The notes beneath the pieces were generated by a model. That model was given only the letters and a program-made list of their open reading frames with translations, had not been told where the DNA came from and did no database searches. 64,000 nt of DNA from Cadophora sp. MPI-SDFR-AT-0126 (lineage: Eukaryota > Ascomycota > Leotiomycetes > Helotiales > Ploettnerulaceae), in assembly GCA_020747065.1 (NCBI GenBank), contig JAGMVK010000004.1, forward strand, positions 2,604,001-2,668,000, written 5' to 3'. Shown here in pieces: positions 1 to 11,669 of the stretch (positions are counted from its first letter, which is position 1; every line of letters begins with the position of its first letter). The position numbers and the translations under genes were made by a program.

Positions 1-435
1 GCGTGAGGACTACATAAGCTCGTGAGTACACCCTTCTCTCCTATCTCGAAAGTTCTCTCTCTCTTTCGCATTTCTTCGTCTCGTCTTTATTCCACGCGCA
101 GCAGCAGCAGTAGCTCGTCCATCGTCTCTGCTTGCCATCCAGTGCTTCTGCGGTCGCGCGCAGTGCCTGTCGTTAGCTGCACATGTATTTTCGCATGGAC
201 ATGACGCAGGATCCTTTCCTTCTGCAGCTTCTCCAGGCTGCTCTGGCACTCTAGTCGTCACATATATCATCTCAATTGGTCTATTGTATTCTGACCACAG
301 TATTCTATACAACTACCTCGCTTTGCTTGTTTTTTTCGTTGTATACTTTTCTTTTTGGGCCGTAGGGCTCAATTACCACTGGACCTCTCCACAACCAATA
401 CGAAGCTATCGCCCAAGGTCTTTGGAGACCGCGAA
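1..435 (+). promoter_or_regulatory. Upstream/5' leader region of the F-box gene
   Basis: No supportable gene lies here. The stretch contains a CT-rich tract around 35-70 and a CAG/AGC trinucleotide run near 100-115. It ends in a pyrimidine-rich leader just before the ATG at 436. The pyrimidine-rich character resembles fungal promoters, but no specific binding site can be defended. It may also contain the end of a gene that begins left of the window. Confidence 0.35.
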
Positions 436-3400
436 ATGGATTCATCAGCCAGTGATGCATCCCAAGATAGCTCGGACTCCTCATCGGCAGACTCGACTTC
501 TGCTGACTCCCCTATGCAGGCCCTTCCGACGATGAGCGAACTCCGGGACCCAACAGAGATGGCCAGCACAATCGACATCGACGATTCCGATTCCGATTCG
601 GACATCTCTATGTCTGCCGAGACAGATGATGAAGAAGACAATGACCGCCAGGGATCCATAATAGTGGTAAATCCAGGTTCGGCAGTTGCGACGCCCAGCC
701 ATAATGAAATTACCTCCAAGAAGCGAAAATTCTCTGATTCCGCGGGTTCTTCAAATGGCCAGCCTAGGAATGGAATGATTGAGGAAGTACGGAAGCGTCT
801 TAAGCCAGACGATGCTATACAGAACTATTGGACTCCAGAAGGAAAGTTGCACAGGGATAGGTCTTTACTACCGGCGGAGATATGGCACCACATATTCACT
901 TTCTGCCACGCAAGAAGCCTGGGTTGTCTGATGCAAGTCAATAAGGCTTTCAACATGTATCTTGATCCTTCGCCACACCCGCCTTTGGTCCCATTGTCCA
1001 AATCTGCCTTGTGCCTTTTGTCTTCCGACAATATCTGGCGTTATTCCAGGCAGTCCATTAATTTGCATGGCTTGCCGACCCCTCTCTTAGGGAAGTCAGA
1101 ATTGGAAATGTGGAGGATTGCCTGCGGTTCCTTGTGCCAATTCTGTGGAAAATCCAGGGAACCAAACTTGGTAGTCGACCAATGGCATCCGGGACCAGGA
1201 GAGAAGGGAGTTAGTCCGGTTTGGCCATTTGGCATTCGTACATGCGGCCCTTGCCTTATACAACAGTCGACAAAGGTAAGTTGTGCTTGATATTTGTTAC
1301 ATTCCAACCATGAAGTACAACTAATCGATCTTAGGAAATTGATCTCCTCCTTTCCTCTGCGATCCCGTCTCCTTTGATGGCGGCTTTGCCGTTCATTTTC
1401 CTTACCAATGAGCTCCATGTACTCTCCTCGGCCACTCTTCAGACTGGACAGCATCCGACTTCCCTACAAGTAACCAAACACTTCTACAACTTTCACGTGG
1501 AAGAGATCAAGAAGGAATTTGAAGATGTCAAGGCGATGGGGTCTGCTACGGCCGAGGAATGGTTGAAGGGCTTGGAAAGTCGAGGAAGAGAACGGAGAAA
1601 CGATGCATCTCGTTGGGAACGATGGGAGGCGAGCGGTGGAATTTCGCGAATGCTTGGTCCGGAGAAACAGACTGTGAACCCCACAAATACAGTCTCTGCA
1701 CCTGCCCCTTTAACTTTGATACGACCAACAAACGGCACTCTTCCACCCCATCCAGGCAACAATCCTCTTTTTCAAAATAATCAGACATCTCAGCCACCGC
1801 CTCCGACCCAAAATGGATTTAGTGAGTCCACACAACTCCGCCTGGACCGGCATGAGATTGCTGCAAATGATCAAACTAATCATCGAGACTTAGCAATAAA
1901 TCCACCTCCTCGTTTCGACTCACCAGCACAAAATGGGTTTGCTCAATATGCTCCTCGTCCCCCACTTCCAACTAAGCATGAGAGAACCAAAGAGGAGGTG
2001 GCTGAACTGAAAGCAGCACGCAGAGCCGAAATCGAAAGACGATGTCTATTGCTCGATCCCCCCATTACGGCTGCAGTACTAGCGCATATGCCTTCCTTTC
2101 AAGCTGCAATACAGATCATACAGCCCCTGGTTGATAGTTCCTGGGAAGTACTGAAGCCGAGACTAATATCACAACGGGAAGACGCCGAGCAACGCGAGAA
2201 CGATCGACTCGCTCAGACCCGAGTGGTTCAAGAGCGTTTTGATGAACGGCGTTTTCAGGATACGCAATCCAGGTCAGACTCCAAGGACCTTGCCGAGCGA
2301 GAATGGGATGACATGCAAGCCCCCCTGCGAGCCCGGATTGGTGGTTATGCCGATGAGATTGTCCGCGATGGCTGGAACGGAGGTGAAAAGGTATCCTACG
2401 AGACAAGCCCCCTGTTTGCCGCAGAAGTTTTGATATATGTCCGGAAGAGATTCTACGCAGAGGTTGCCAAGGATGAAGCTGCGATCCGCGCAACGGGAAG
2501 AGAACCGGAAGTCGATCCACCAAATGGGCCTTTCACGCGGAGACTCATATTGGAAAACATGAAGTGGGTATTTGACACTAAAATCAAGCCATACACAGAG
2601 CCATATCGTAAGGAACTCTTTCTTTGCAATGCCTGCGAGTATGCCAACAAGTATTATGGCTTCGAAGGTGTTATCCAACACTTCGCAGCCAAGCACACCA
2701 GTGCCCTCAGTGTTGGAAGTGTCGTTGTCCATTGGAAGTCTGAATGGCCTGAATATCCTCCTTTTAATCCGGATCCTGACAATGCTGTCAAACCTTATTA
2801 TCCTTCTGCGCCAAGTACCACTGTTCCTTACTCGAGTAGTGGCCCTGCTACACAGCAGAATTATGGCTATGGTGGGTACCCCGTTCCAGTCTCTACACCG
2901 ATGCCGGGTCCAAACCCACATGTCTACCAAGAGAGTCCAGGTCCGTATTATGGGCATCCACAATTTGGTGATCAATATTCAGGCCATCAAAATGGACCAT
3001 ACGCTCCACCACCTCAACCATATCAAGATCCGTCTCAGGTATTCCAATCTCAACAGTACTCCGTTGCACCGCAAGCACCTACCGTCAGCGGCTACAATGA
3101 TGCCCCTCAGGCTTATTCCCAAAACGGTTATGGGGCACCAGGAGCACCGTATCAGCCAAACCAGGATATGTATGCGAATCAGGGACAGCAATATCCACCA
3201 CCAGCCTCGGAGACGTCTGGACAGCAAGCTTCCTACGACCCGTCGAGCTTGTATGGATCAACTTACAATCAGGCTCCGTCATATCTTCCCAGCAGTTTCC
3301 CTCCACCTGTGCAGAAAACCGAGCAGTATACCGCACAACTTCAGGATCTTGCACGCAACGCTCGTGACATATGGAATTCCATTGGAAGCATCAAAGAGGT

Positions 3401-5585
3401 CCCAGGAAGTCTTAAGGTGTATACCATCATCTATCATTTGTTGAAGCACTTTCGGGAAACTTACCAGGAGGATCCACCGCTTTCGATGATGGTTGATGGC
3501 TTGTCTAGCAATAAAGATATGCGTCCAGTCCGCAATGTCAATGGACTGCTGTGCAAAGCGTGCAACTTGGGTTTGGCTGGATCCCTATCAGGTCCACAAA
3601 AGAAGCACTATTCTTTTCCTCAGCTTGTGAATCACTTCCACGCAGCTCATGATCTTGGTCTCTCCCAGAACTACGGCTCACCTCTTGATTGGACCAGAGA
3701 TATGGTTGATCTACCAGACATGGCTAAACTAACGGCAGTCGTCAACGCACCGGGTATGGATGATCAGAAGCTTGCGCTCTTCACGGAGGCTGTTCCTGAG
3801 ATTATTTCGGCTCGTACACCCTCTTCCAGTGGGTTTCGCCACGAGGCACATCAGCAGTATGGACAATACGCTCCTCAAACTGACTATCCAGAGCTTGCCC
3901 CATCTCAGGACAACCATGATAAGTACTATGCCGTTATGGACAATGAAAAGCCTTTGGATGCCGGAAGTGCCACGTTCGACAGCGGAGAATATGACCCTAG
4001 GCGCCCAAGTGATCTACCAGTAGATCCACGACCGCTTCCCAAGTCCAGTCGAAGAGACCGACACCCCAGGCAGCAAAGCGCTGCGAAAGATGGCCCATCG
4101 GGTTACCAATATGAAGAGCGTTATGACCCAATTCGCCAGGAGCCCTACGCCGGTCCGTCTGAGCGATTGTACACTGACAGGCGGCCATCTTCGCCTTCTC
4201 GAACGATTCAGGCCGCCGAATATGGCCATGCCGTTGGTCATGAGGACCAACCACTGTCCAGTCGACGCATCCAATACCAGGAAGTGCCAGCAGATGTGGA
4301 CTATCGAGTGCGGCGCAATCCTGCTCCTGCGTATGATGACGCAGAGATCATCTATTCCGAAAGCCAGCACAGAGCAGTGAATTCGAGATCCTACCACTTG
4401 AATGGACGCGCACAGCCATCCGTCGTCATGTATGAGAACGAAGGAAGAGATCGCCCACGGTCCATTGACGAATCTACTGCCCAGCAAAGTCGAATTTACG
4501 AGGTTGTTGCCCAAATCTCACAACAAGCCCAGCAAGCTAGAGAACGAAAACCAGCCACAGAGGACGTTGCTGAAGCTGGATCCGAAGATGGCGAAGTGCA
4601 AGCTGAGCGTGGACCAACGGCGCGGGCTACCTCTCTTTTACCTACCGACGAAGCGAGCAATGCAGCCCAGCGTTTTCTGGACAACTTCCGTCCAGGTGAG
4701 ATCTCATCCGAGGCGGAGACTTCAGTCACAAAGCAGAAGGCCCATGAGCACGGTGACGATGCAAGAATGTATCGGATACCTGTGGAATCCCAACGCCAGC
4801 CACGAGCAGATGATCGAGGCTTCGTAAGCACCAGGCGTCCAGTCAACCCTGAATTTGATGATCTTGCTCCCAATGGATATATCATTCATGAACGTGGCCC
4901 GGTGCCACGACCAGCACGAGCATATGCATACGAGGAGCGATACGTCAGTTCTGTTCCTGAGCAAGGGGGGCCGCGAGACAGGTCGCCTGAATTGGTTGAT
5001 CGTCGGTACAAGTTGAACAATGTCGTCTACCGCGATGAGAGACAAGATAGTCAAGGCACTTATCGAACACCAAGCAGATATGCCAGGTATGAGAGTGTCC
5101 GTCTCGAAAACGACCGCGCGCGTTCGAGGTCGCCAGTATACGTTAAAGTAGGAACACATGCAGCTCAATATCGAGAATTGAGCCCTGGTCCTCATCCTGC
5201 CCACTCCCTTCGCCAAGAGCCGATCTATCGTTCACGTACCCCTCAACAAGGTACTGGGGAGCGTGAGATCGAAAGAGCCCCTCGCCAGGAGTATTATCGT
5301 GTCTACGCAGATGATCCTCGACCACGCGAGCCTCAGTATGCGGAGGCTTTCGAGTATGTCCGCGTCTCTGATCCGGCAGGCGATTACATGATTCGAAGAC
5401 CTGTCCGCCGGGGAGCAGAGCCGATCTACGCTACCTATGAAGACGACGTCTATGCCCGCCAGCCGGTGTATGAGAGTCGTACGCCTGCACCTCGAGCTGC
5501 AGAGCCTACGTTTTATGAGGAAGAGTACGATCCTCGTCATCCTGCGCCTCCGCCGCCTCCTGCTCGCCAAATTAGGTATCAGTAG
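436..5585 (+). CDS. Large F-box-like protein with zinc-binding Cys pairs and a disordered C-terminal half
   Basis: There are two exons, 436-1275 and 1335-5585, joined by a 59-nt GT-AG intron (1276-1334, phase 0). The product is about 1,696 aa. I chose the ATG at 436 because the longer frame upstream has no other Met near a sensible leader. The N-terminus is Ser/Asp-rich and acidic (residues 1-75), followed by a basic SKKRK nuclear-localisation-like patch near 95. An F-box-like segment beginning LLPAEIWHHIF lies at about 144-185. Cysteine pairs C234-x2-C237 and C270-x2-C273 look like a zinc site, and the intron falls right after the second pair. Two isolated C2H2-like fingers start near residues 712 and 1020. 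Pro/Gln/Tyr-rich sequence lies between them, and Arg/Glu/Tyr-rich low-complexity sequence follows. F-box proteins usually recruit substrates to SCF ubiquitin ligases, so that role is inferred. The family of the C-terminal region was not recognised. Confidence 0.85.
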
Positions 5586-6622
5586 ATGGAGCTTGGTTAG
5601 GGCTTTTCATGTTAATTTTTTTTTTATCCTTCCGTCTCTGTACAGTTTCAATGCGAAATGGGCATTTGTCCATCAGTCATCGTCTACATTTCAAACCCCG
5701 TCGCCGCTAATTGGCTGCTGGTTTATTGCGATGACACAATGACTCGTTATTGTACGATTATCTTGTACATCGTTCTCTTTTCATGGTGGCGTTTTCTGGG
5801 AGATTCCCCAAAACAATTGTACAAATATTCTTCTTTGCGCTTCTCGGGGCAACGATCCCGGACTGATGAGGCCATGCAAGGCCGGACAAGAAGTCTTCCG
5901 CATAATCTATGGGAAGCTCGTATTTTGTGCTATAATAATACCAACCTTTTAGGTTATTTCCTGAGAGTATTTACCGTGAGCCCATTTTGACCCCTTCAAG
6001 CTGCTTTGTGCTTTTCGTATATTACCTCCGCTACTTCTGTAGCTCGCCTCTCAAACTTGACACATAGTGTCAAATTTGACTTGCTTGGTGTGCTTCCCGT
6101 TGAAGGCGATGTTTATGAAAGAGTTTCAGTAATGCTTGCTTGCGACACCACCACCTCTTGCTTGTTCCAACAATTCAAGACCCCTCCCTGCGACTCCAAA
6201 ATGTCCATTCTTTCAGACTGTCTTCGCGGTCATGTATCTCTATGGAGTATTTTTCTTTGGTACATGTACTCAAAGACCATTTCGAACGTTTGCTTTAAGT
6301 CTCTCGTAGAGCTGGACGGCAAGGTGCGTATACAGATACTCCGACCAAAGCCGACAATCTCTGACGACAAAGGGCACGCACACTCTCAGCAATGTGCAGC
6401 GAACAGCCACATATTCTCAAAGTATGTGAGCTGAGACCAAACAGTACTCACAACATTACACCATCTGATGAATGAATGTGCCGTGACCAGATTCCCAACC
6501 TCCCTCCCAGCCACTTTAAATTCTGCGAATATCTTGCAATAGATCAACATTCCTGTTGATCCCGGACTACTATTGAGCTTTCTCCGGGATAAAGATTACC
6601 GTTCCGCGATATCGTCGACACT
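5586..6622. other. Intergenic, no supportable gene
   Basis: This is the 3' flank of the F-box gene and the upstream region of the exonuclease gene. A T-rich tract just after the stop (about 5618-5627) fits a 3' UTR. A plus-strand ORF at 6006-6434 has no recognisable domain and no conserved-looking composition, and I treat it as chance. Confidence 0.5.
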
Positions 6623-7429
6623 ATGTCTTCATCTGCCTCGAATGTTTTGTTTGTTGATTCCCTATCATCCCTCCAGACATTCCTTCTCACTCTTACCACC
6701 TTCGACCTCACCAACAAAGGCTCTTCAATTCCTTCTCTATTCATAGACTTAGAAGGCGCCAAACTTTCTCGCTACGGAACCATCTCCCTACTCACACTCT
6801 TCCTCTTTCCAAACAACACGACATACCTCATCGACATCACCACCCTTGGCGCCCTCGCCTTCACCACGCCCTCATCAATCCATCCCGACACAACCTTCAA
6901 GTCAATCCTCCAAGACGCCTCAATCCCAAAAGTCTTCTTCGACGTTCGCAACGACTCCGACGCCCTCTTCCACCACTTCCAGATCTCCCTAGCCGGCATA
7001 ATCGACCTCCAACTCCTCGAGCTCGGCTCCCGCGTCGGAGGCCTCGACCAGAAGCGCACAGTCTGCGGTCTAGCCCGCTGCATCAAGACTGATGCTCAAC
7101 TCACTCCAGCCGAGAAGAAGATCTGGGAGACGACAAAGGAAAAGGGTGGGCTGCTGTTCGCTCCTGAGAAGGGAGGTCGGTACGAGGTGTTTGATGAGAG
7201 GCCGCTTAGTAAAGAGATGGTGGATTATTGTGTGCAGGATGTGAGGTTCTTGCCGGGGCTGTGGAATGTGTATACGAAGAGGTTGGGAGACGATGGGAAG
7301 TGGAAGGGGTTGATTGAGGATGCTACTTTGGAACGAGTGAGGGATTCGCAGGGTAAGGGGTATGTCCCTGATTCGAAGATGAAGGTTTTTGGACCGTGGA
7401 CTAAGGGTCCGGCTCCTTCAAGAGGATGA
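6623..7429 (+). CDS. DEDD-family 3'-5' exonuclease domain protein
   Basis: This is a single-exon gene of 268 aa. The first exonuclease motif is FIDLEG, with Asp42 and Glu44 as candidate metal ligands. The second motif region is FFDVRNDSDAL around residues 105-114. The third is DYCVQDV, with Tyr202 and Asp206, which places it in the DEDDy subgroup together with RNase D, WRN and EXD1-like proteins. Such enzymes remove nucleotides from 3' ends with two metal ions. Ascomycetes carry several of these stand-alone domain proteins and their substrates are mostly unknown. No HRDC domain, signal peptide or membrane segment is seen, so a nuclear or cytosolic location is likely. The first half is strongly C-rich at third codon positions while the second half is G-rich, an odd internal shift in base use. 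Confidence 0.85.
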   Translation: MSSSASNVLFVDSLSSLQTFLLTLTTFDLTNKGSSIPSLFIDLEGAKLSRYGTISLLTLFLFPNNTTYLIDITTLGALAFTTPSSIHPDTTFKSILQDASIPKVFFDVRNDSDALFHHFQISLAGIIDLQLLELGSRVGGLDQKRTVCGLARCIKTDAQLTPAEKKIWETTKEKGGLLFAPEKGGRYEVFDERPLSKEMVDYCVQDVRFLPGLWNVYTKRLGDDGKWKGLIEDATLERVRDSQGKGYVPDSKMKVFGPWTKGPAPSRG

Positions 7430-7704
7430 GCGATTTTGTAGATGTCTTAGATCTAAATACCTATGCATTTTCCGACCAGTGAGGCAAGATCATCAGCTCG
7501 ACAACTACCTATGATAAATATTGTGCATCTTTCGCTGCTCCATCAACGCCATTATTTGCCTTACCCAGCAGATTCTCGCTTCGGCATTCGTTCCCTTCCT
7601 AGGAAACCGCATGATCCTTATCACAGGTTTTGGATCCACCCGAAGGTGGGAGTTGGTAATGAACATTATGTAGTAGGAGAATATTTTCAGAGAGAGCTTA
7701 AACT

Positions 7705-9700
7705 TCAAAACAAAGTAAGATCCACTTCCCTTCCCTGTTTAGCTCCCTCCCCAAGCATCAGACCATGGACATACAACTCCCCCACAAGAAAGTACCCATC
7801 CCCACCATCACGACGACGACGACGAACAAGGAAGGGAACATCTGTGCCATATATAAGGCAGACAGTATCGTGTTCTTGACTCAGCGGTAGACCAAGACCA
7901 ACATAACCACAACGTGTTGAGAATACTCTGCGTTGCCCTGCTACCGCTCCTTTGGCTGTAGACATAGCGCTTGATATGTGGAGGGAATACGTCCAAGCTG
8001 AGGCAGCGACACGCTCTGGAACGTACGGGGGATCGCCCATCTTTTCCTGAACGATGTCAGGCGACAAAGGATTCCCATCGTCGTCAAACGAGTGTTCAAA
8101 ATTCGTCTTAACCTCAAGGCAGATAGACTCTACCCTCTCCTTCACAAGATTTGGCATATCACCCTGGCGCTCCTCATGCTCAGAGAAGATGTACTGCGCA
8201 GCAAAGTTGTTCAGGAAGTCCATCACACATAAATCGTAGCCGATTTCACCTCCAGAATCAATATCCGCTACAAGAGTGCGGGCGAGAGCATCAGGGAAGA
8301 AGGGTTCTCCACTCGGATACGACTCGATATCGAGCAGTTGAGAAAGCTCTATGAGCCAGGCAAGTTGAGCAGCGTGGAGTTCGCCACGTGAATACCTCTC
8401 ACTGTGAAAAGTGACTGGTGGCTGAGGACGGGTGACTAAAATAACATCGTCGACTATCCGGGCTTTGAATTTGACTGAAAGGAGGTGAGGATTCACAGTA
8501 AAGCTCGGGTCCCTCAGATCTGTTCCACATGCCTTGTATCCCTTGCCCCCATGAAACGGGCTGTATCAGCTATTGCTCCAAAGATAGTGCCTGGCGGAGG
8601 CATCGTCCAGTCCGGGACCCAACTCGGGAGTTCGGGAATGGATCTCGTCGTTTCAATACCTGCTGTATATAGAATAGAGACCGAAGTTTTCCTTTTACTC
8701 AGTAGGTGAATGGTACAGTCTATGAAGACCCTCTCAACAGACTTGGTGTAGTCTGGAGCCAAGACAGCATCGCCAGCATCTGAGGAGATATTGAGTAAAG
8801 CAAAAATCCTATCCCTTGCATCAGTCACGTCGAATGGGTAACATCTGAGCAGATTCTATTCTAGGGGAGGTGCCCTCTGATTCTCGATAAGGTACTGTAT
8901 CCTGTTCGTAGTCACCAAACCGTGCGGTCCCACAGGCGTGGAGATCGTTTCTCCACGATGATGGCCAGCAATATGTCTAAACCATTGTTTAGAAGGATTC
9001 TGATCATCGAAGCCAGATCCTCCCAGCTTATCTGCGACTTTCCGCAGACGAACATAGCATTCTTCGCAGCCAATGATCCAGATTCGGGTGAAGAACCCTC
9101 TGTCTAGAAATCTTGCCAGAGCCAACCAATTATGTGACGGGTACTCGCAGCCTGCAAACTGTCTCAGACTGACCCTCGTGATAGGGGTACCTTCCTCTAA
9201 AAGTCTCTTGGAATGCCTCAACAGTACCACTGCAAAGTCTAGCGCTGCCTCGCCACCCTCCGAGTCCTCACCTGCCCAAGCGATGACCTTTTCCGCAGAT
9301 GAGTATATCTCATACATGAGAGGCACTTGATGACTCTTTTCCTTCTCATCTTTCTGATTGATACACAAGGCGTCTATCCAGTATGATTTGCTTGACTTAG
9401 CTGTCGCAATCTCACGCAGTATGGCAGCTGCAGAGCCGGTAACGAGAAGTCTGCTGCCATCTTCGAACCATACTCGATTATTCGAAGAGGGTTCGATACC
9501 CCAGCAATAAGAAATAGCGATATAATCATCTGGAAGGTTGTTGAAGTCCACAATGGAGAGTCTCCATAGCGGTTGGGACAAGTCATCGCTGCTTGCCTCG
9601 ACCAAGTGCGAGGATCGTTCGCCGATGTATTGAAGCATTCGAATACGGCAGGATGTAGGAAGTATCGAATACTCATACGCGCGATCTAATCTCGAATCCG
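7705..9700 (-). pseudogene. Broken heterokaryon-incompatibility (HET) domain gene
   Basis: Reading the minus strand, three segments form one HET protein. The N-terminal HET core (about 9690-8859) contains AISYCWG and YWIDALCINQKD. The middle segment (8855-8514) contains DVTDARDRIFALL. The C-terminal segment (about 8560-7705) contains KACGTDLRDPSFTV. The first two share a frame but are split by a TAG at 8856-8858 (context GAA TAG AAT). The third is in another frame, and the switch falls next to a run of five C on the plus strand (8546-8550). Conserved-looking sequence (YEYSILPTS) also precedes the first in-frame ATG at 9636-9638, so the start is missing or lies in an undetected upstream exon. 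A 51-nt GT-AG intron beginning GTACCT could skip the stop in frame, but it would delete HET-like residues. HET proteins trigger cell death after fusion of incompatible strains, and this copy is probably dead. Confidence 0.75.
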
Positions 9701-11669
9701 TAATCTTTGAAGAGCTTGAGGGCTCTGGCTGGCCATATCCAGAGCGGTGAAGCTAAACTCGGAGGTTCAACTTGCAAGACAAAGAAGTCGGGCAAAGGGG
9801 AACGAAATGCCGATTTTGAATCTATTCTGAACGATGTGTTTTCTGGTCAAATAGAGAAAGAGTTACCCCCACGGTGCTTTGCGAAATACTTTACGACATC
9901 TTCAGCCTCACAGGCAAAACCCCGCAGATACAGTAACGCGTCCAGTCAGCAAGCTGGAAGAACGTGCTACGTGATATTCAGTCTCATCATCGAGTATCTG
10001 CTTATCTAGGGGACTTTAGGTGGATGCTCGAGTGGTTGACACAGGCGACTTGCATTATTCAGGTGGTGATTTGATCAAGAGACATTATACTTCAAGCGTA
10101 GCAGGACGGACACACTTGGCCAAGGACCAGAAACCGAACCACATTTTAATAAAAACGCAGGAATGAACCATGTTGCCAAGTCCGAATAAAAGTTCCAGCC
10201 AAATATGCACTGAGGTAAACAGTAAACCGTCAAATTAAAGCAAGCTCATCCAATGCGAATGGTCTCGCCTAGCCAGCTGTCCTCACTGGGGGGCTGATAC
10301 TTTTCTTAGCAAGACTTCTCCCACAACAGCCAAAAAAACCAAAAGAGACCATCCACAAAATTACGAAATGAACAAAACAAAAATACGTTATCCCCCGCTT
10401 CCCCCCCTCCACACCTCCCGCTCGCTTCACATGCGGGCGTTGTGTTTTCTTTTCCTTCCTGGGATTCGCTTACCGCATCGAATTCAAACATCACGGAACT
10501 CAAATCCCGCCTAAGCCCGCCCACCATCCCTCAACCACTCCACTCCAACCCTTCAACACCCATCCTCTATCAATCAATCCCTCTCCATCCATCACCGATT
10601 CTTTCCTACTGGCTATCGACAAAAAGCCACAGATGCACTCGCTACACAACCTGCTCTGCATATTGAAAACAAGGGAAAAGGCCACTTCCAAATTCCAAAT
10701 ATTCCACTCGTCCTTCGACTCTTATCTTTTACGTCCGTACGGTCACATCTAAAATCTAACCTCCAATAAATTTAATCCCACCATCTTCGCTTCAGAGACC
10801 ACCAAAAAGGAAAAAAAAGAAAGGGAAGAACCAAGCTGACATAATCACCAACCCGCATGCATGCATGCATGCATACATGCACAAAGCACCGCAGACACAT
10901 GCACGCAAGTCAAATCAAACGAGATTTGCATATGCTATCTTGGCACAGAGAGACTTGATCTTCTGTACGGTGTAATTGAATATATCCTCGGGGAGATCCC
11001 GAATGATCAAATTCAAAGGTAAATAAGCAAGCCACACTTGCTTCACCTCAGCTCAACTCAAACTCAAAATCTCCAACATGCTGCCAAGCCATTAAGTCAT
11101 CAAGCCAAGTATTGAGCCACAAACAAGCCACGACATGCAGTGTGTTTATTATATTGTGTCTGGGCATCTATGACTATCCCTTTCGGGACAGTGATCGCTC
11201 TTCCAGAAATTCGGGGTTGGTCCAGATTTAGTCACACAAGGTAGCGCACTCACATCCATATGAGTTTGAATATCTCATATTTGCAAAATAAGTAAGATGT
11301 GGAGATTTTTTCCTTTTCCGTTCCGTTCCCGTCCATCCAGTTCTTTCTTCAGATCCGATCCCATGTCATTCCACGCCATACACGTATCAAGCAACCGAAT
11401 GCAAACATAGTGCTAAATCAAAGCCAGAGCAAACCAGATTTAGCCACCCAATGGTATATCGTAAATTCTAGATACTCTCGCCTTCCATGACCTAAACCCC
11501 AAAATGGTTGTCCCGCCGACAGCATTGCATTCCTGGTCCATATTCTCCAATCGCGCCACATCATATGACGACTTGTCATGAGTCCGTACGTCCGTAGATC
11601 TCATCTGCCATCTGACATTTACCATGTCGGAACCCTCCTCCTACCACTGCGCAGTCCATCTTTCTTTCC
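9701..11669. other. Intergenic gap of about 2 kb
   Basis: Short ORFs on both strands lack domains and good starts. The only definite structure is the GCAT repeat described separately. A C-rich/pyrimidine-rich stretch lies around 10380-10620. I see no RNA gene. Confidence 0.5.
10855..10880. repeat. GCAT tetranucleotide microsatellite
   Basis: About five perfect GCAT units are followed by a GCATACATGC variant. It is self-complementary and could form a short cruciform. It is probably neutral and length-variable. Confidence 0.9.

Noticed and set aside
2572..3444. 290-codon plus-strand ORF inside the F-box gene
   Set aside because: It is a shadow frame of the Pro/Gln/Tyr-rich coding region, and the main frame has the fingers and continuity.
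6006..6434. 142-codon plus-strand ORF in the gap before the exonuclease gene
   Set aside because: No domain, poor composition, and no reason to prefer it over chance in a UTR-like region.
8828..8880. A 51-nt intron that would remove the HET stop codon
   Set aside because: The join keeps frame but deletes residues that fit the HET pattern, and a frameshift remains downstream. A simple nonsense change is more likely.
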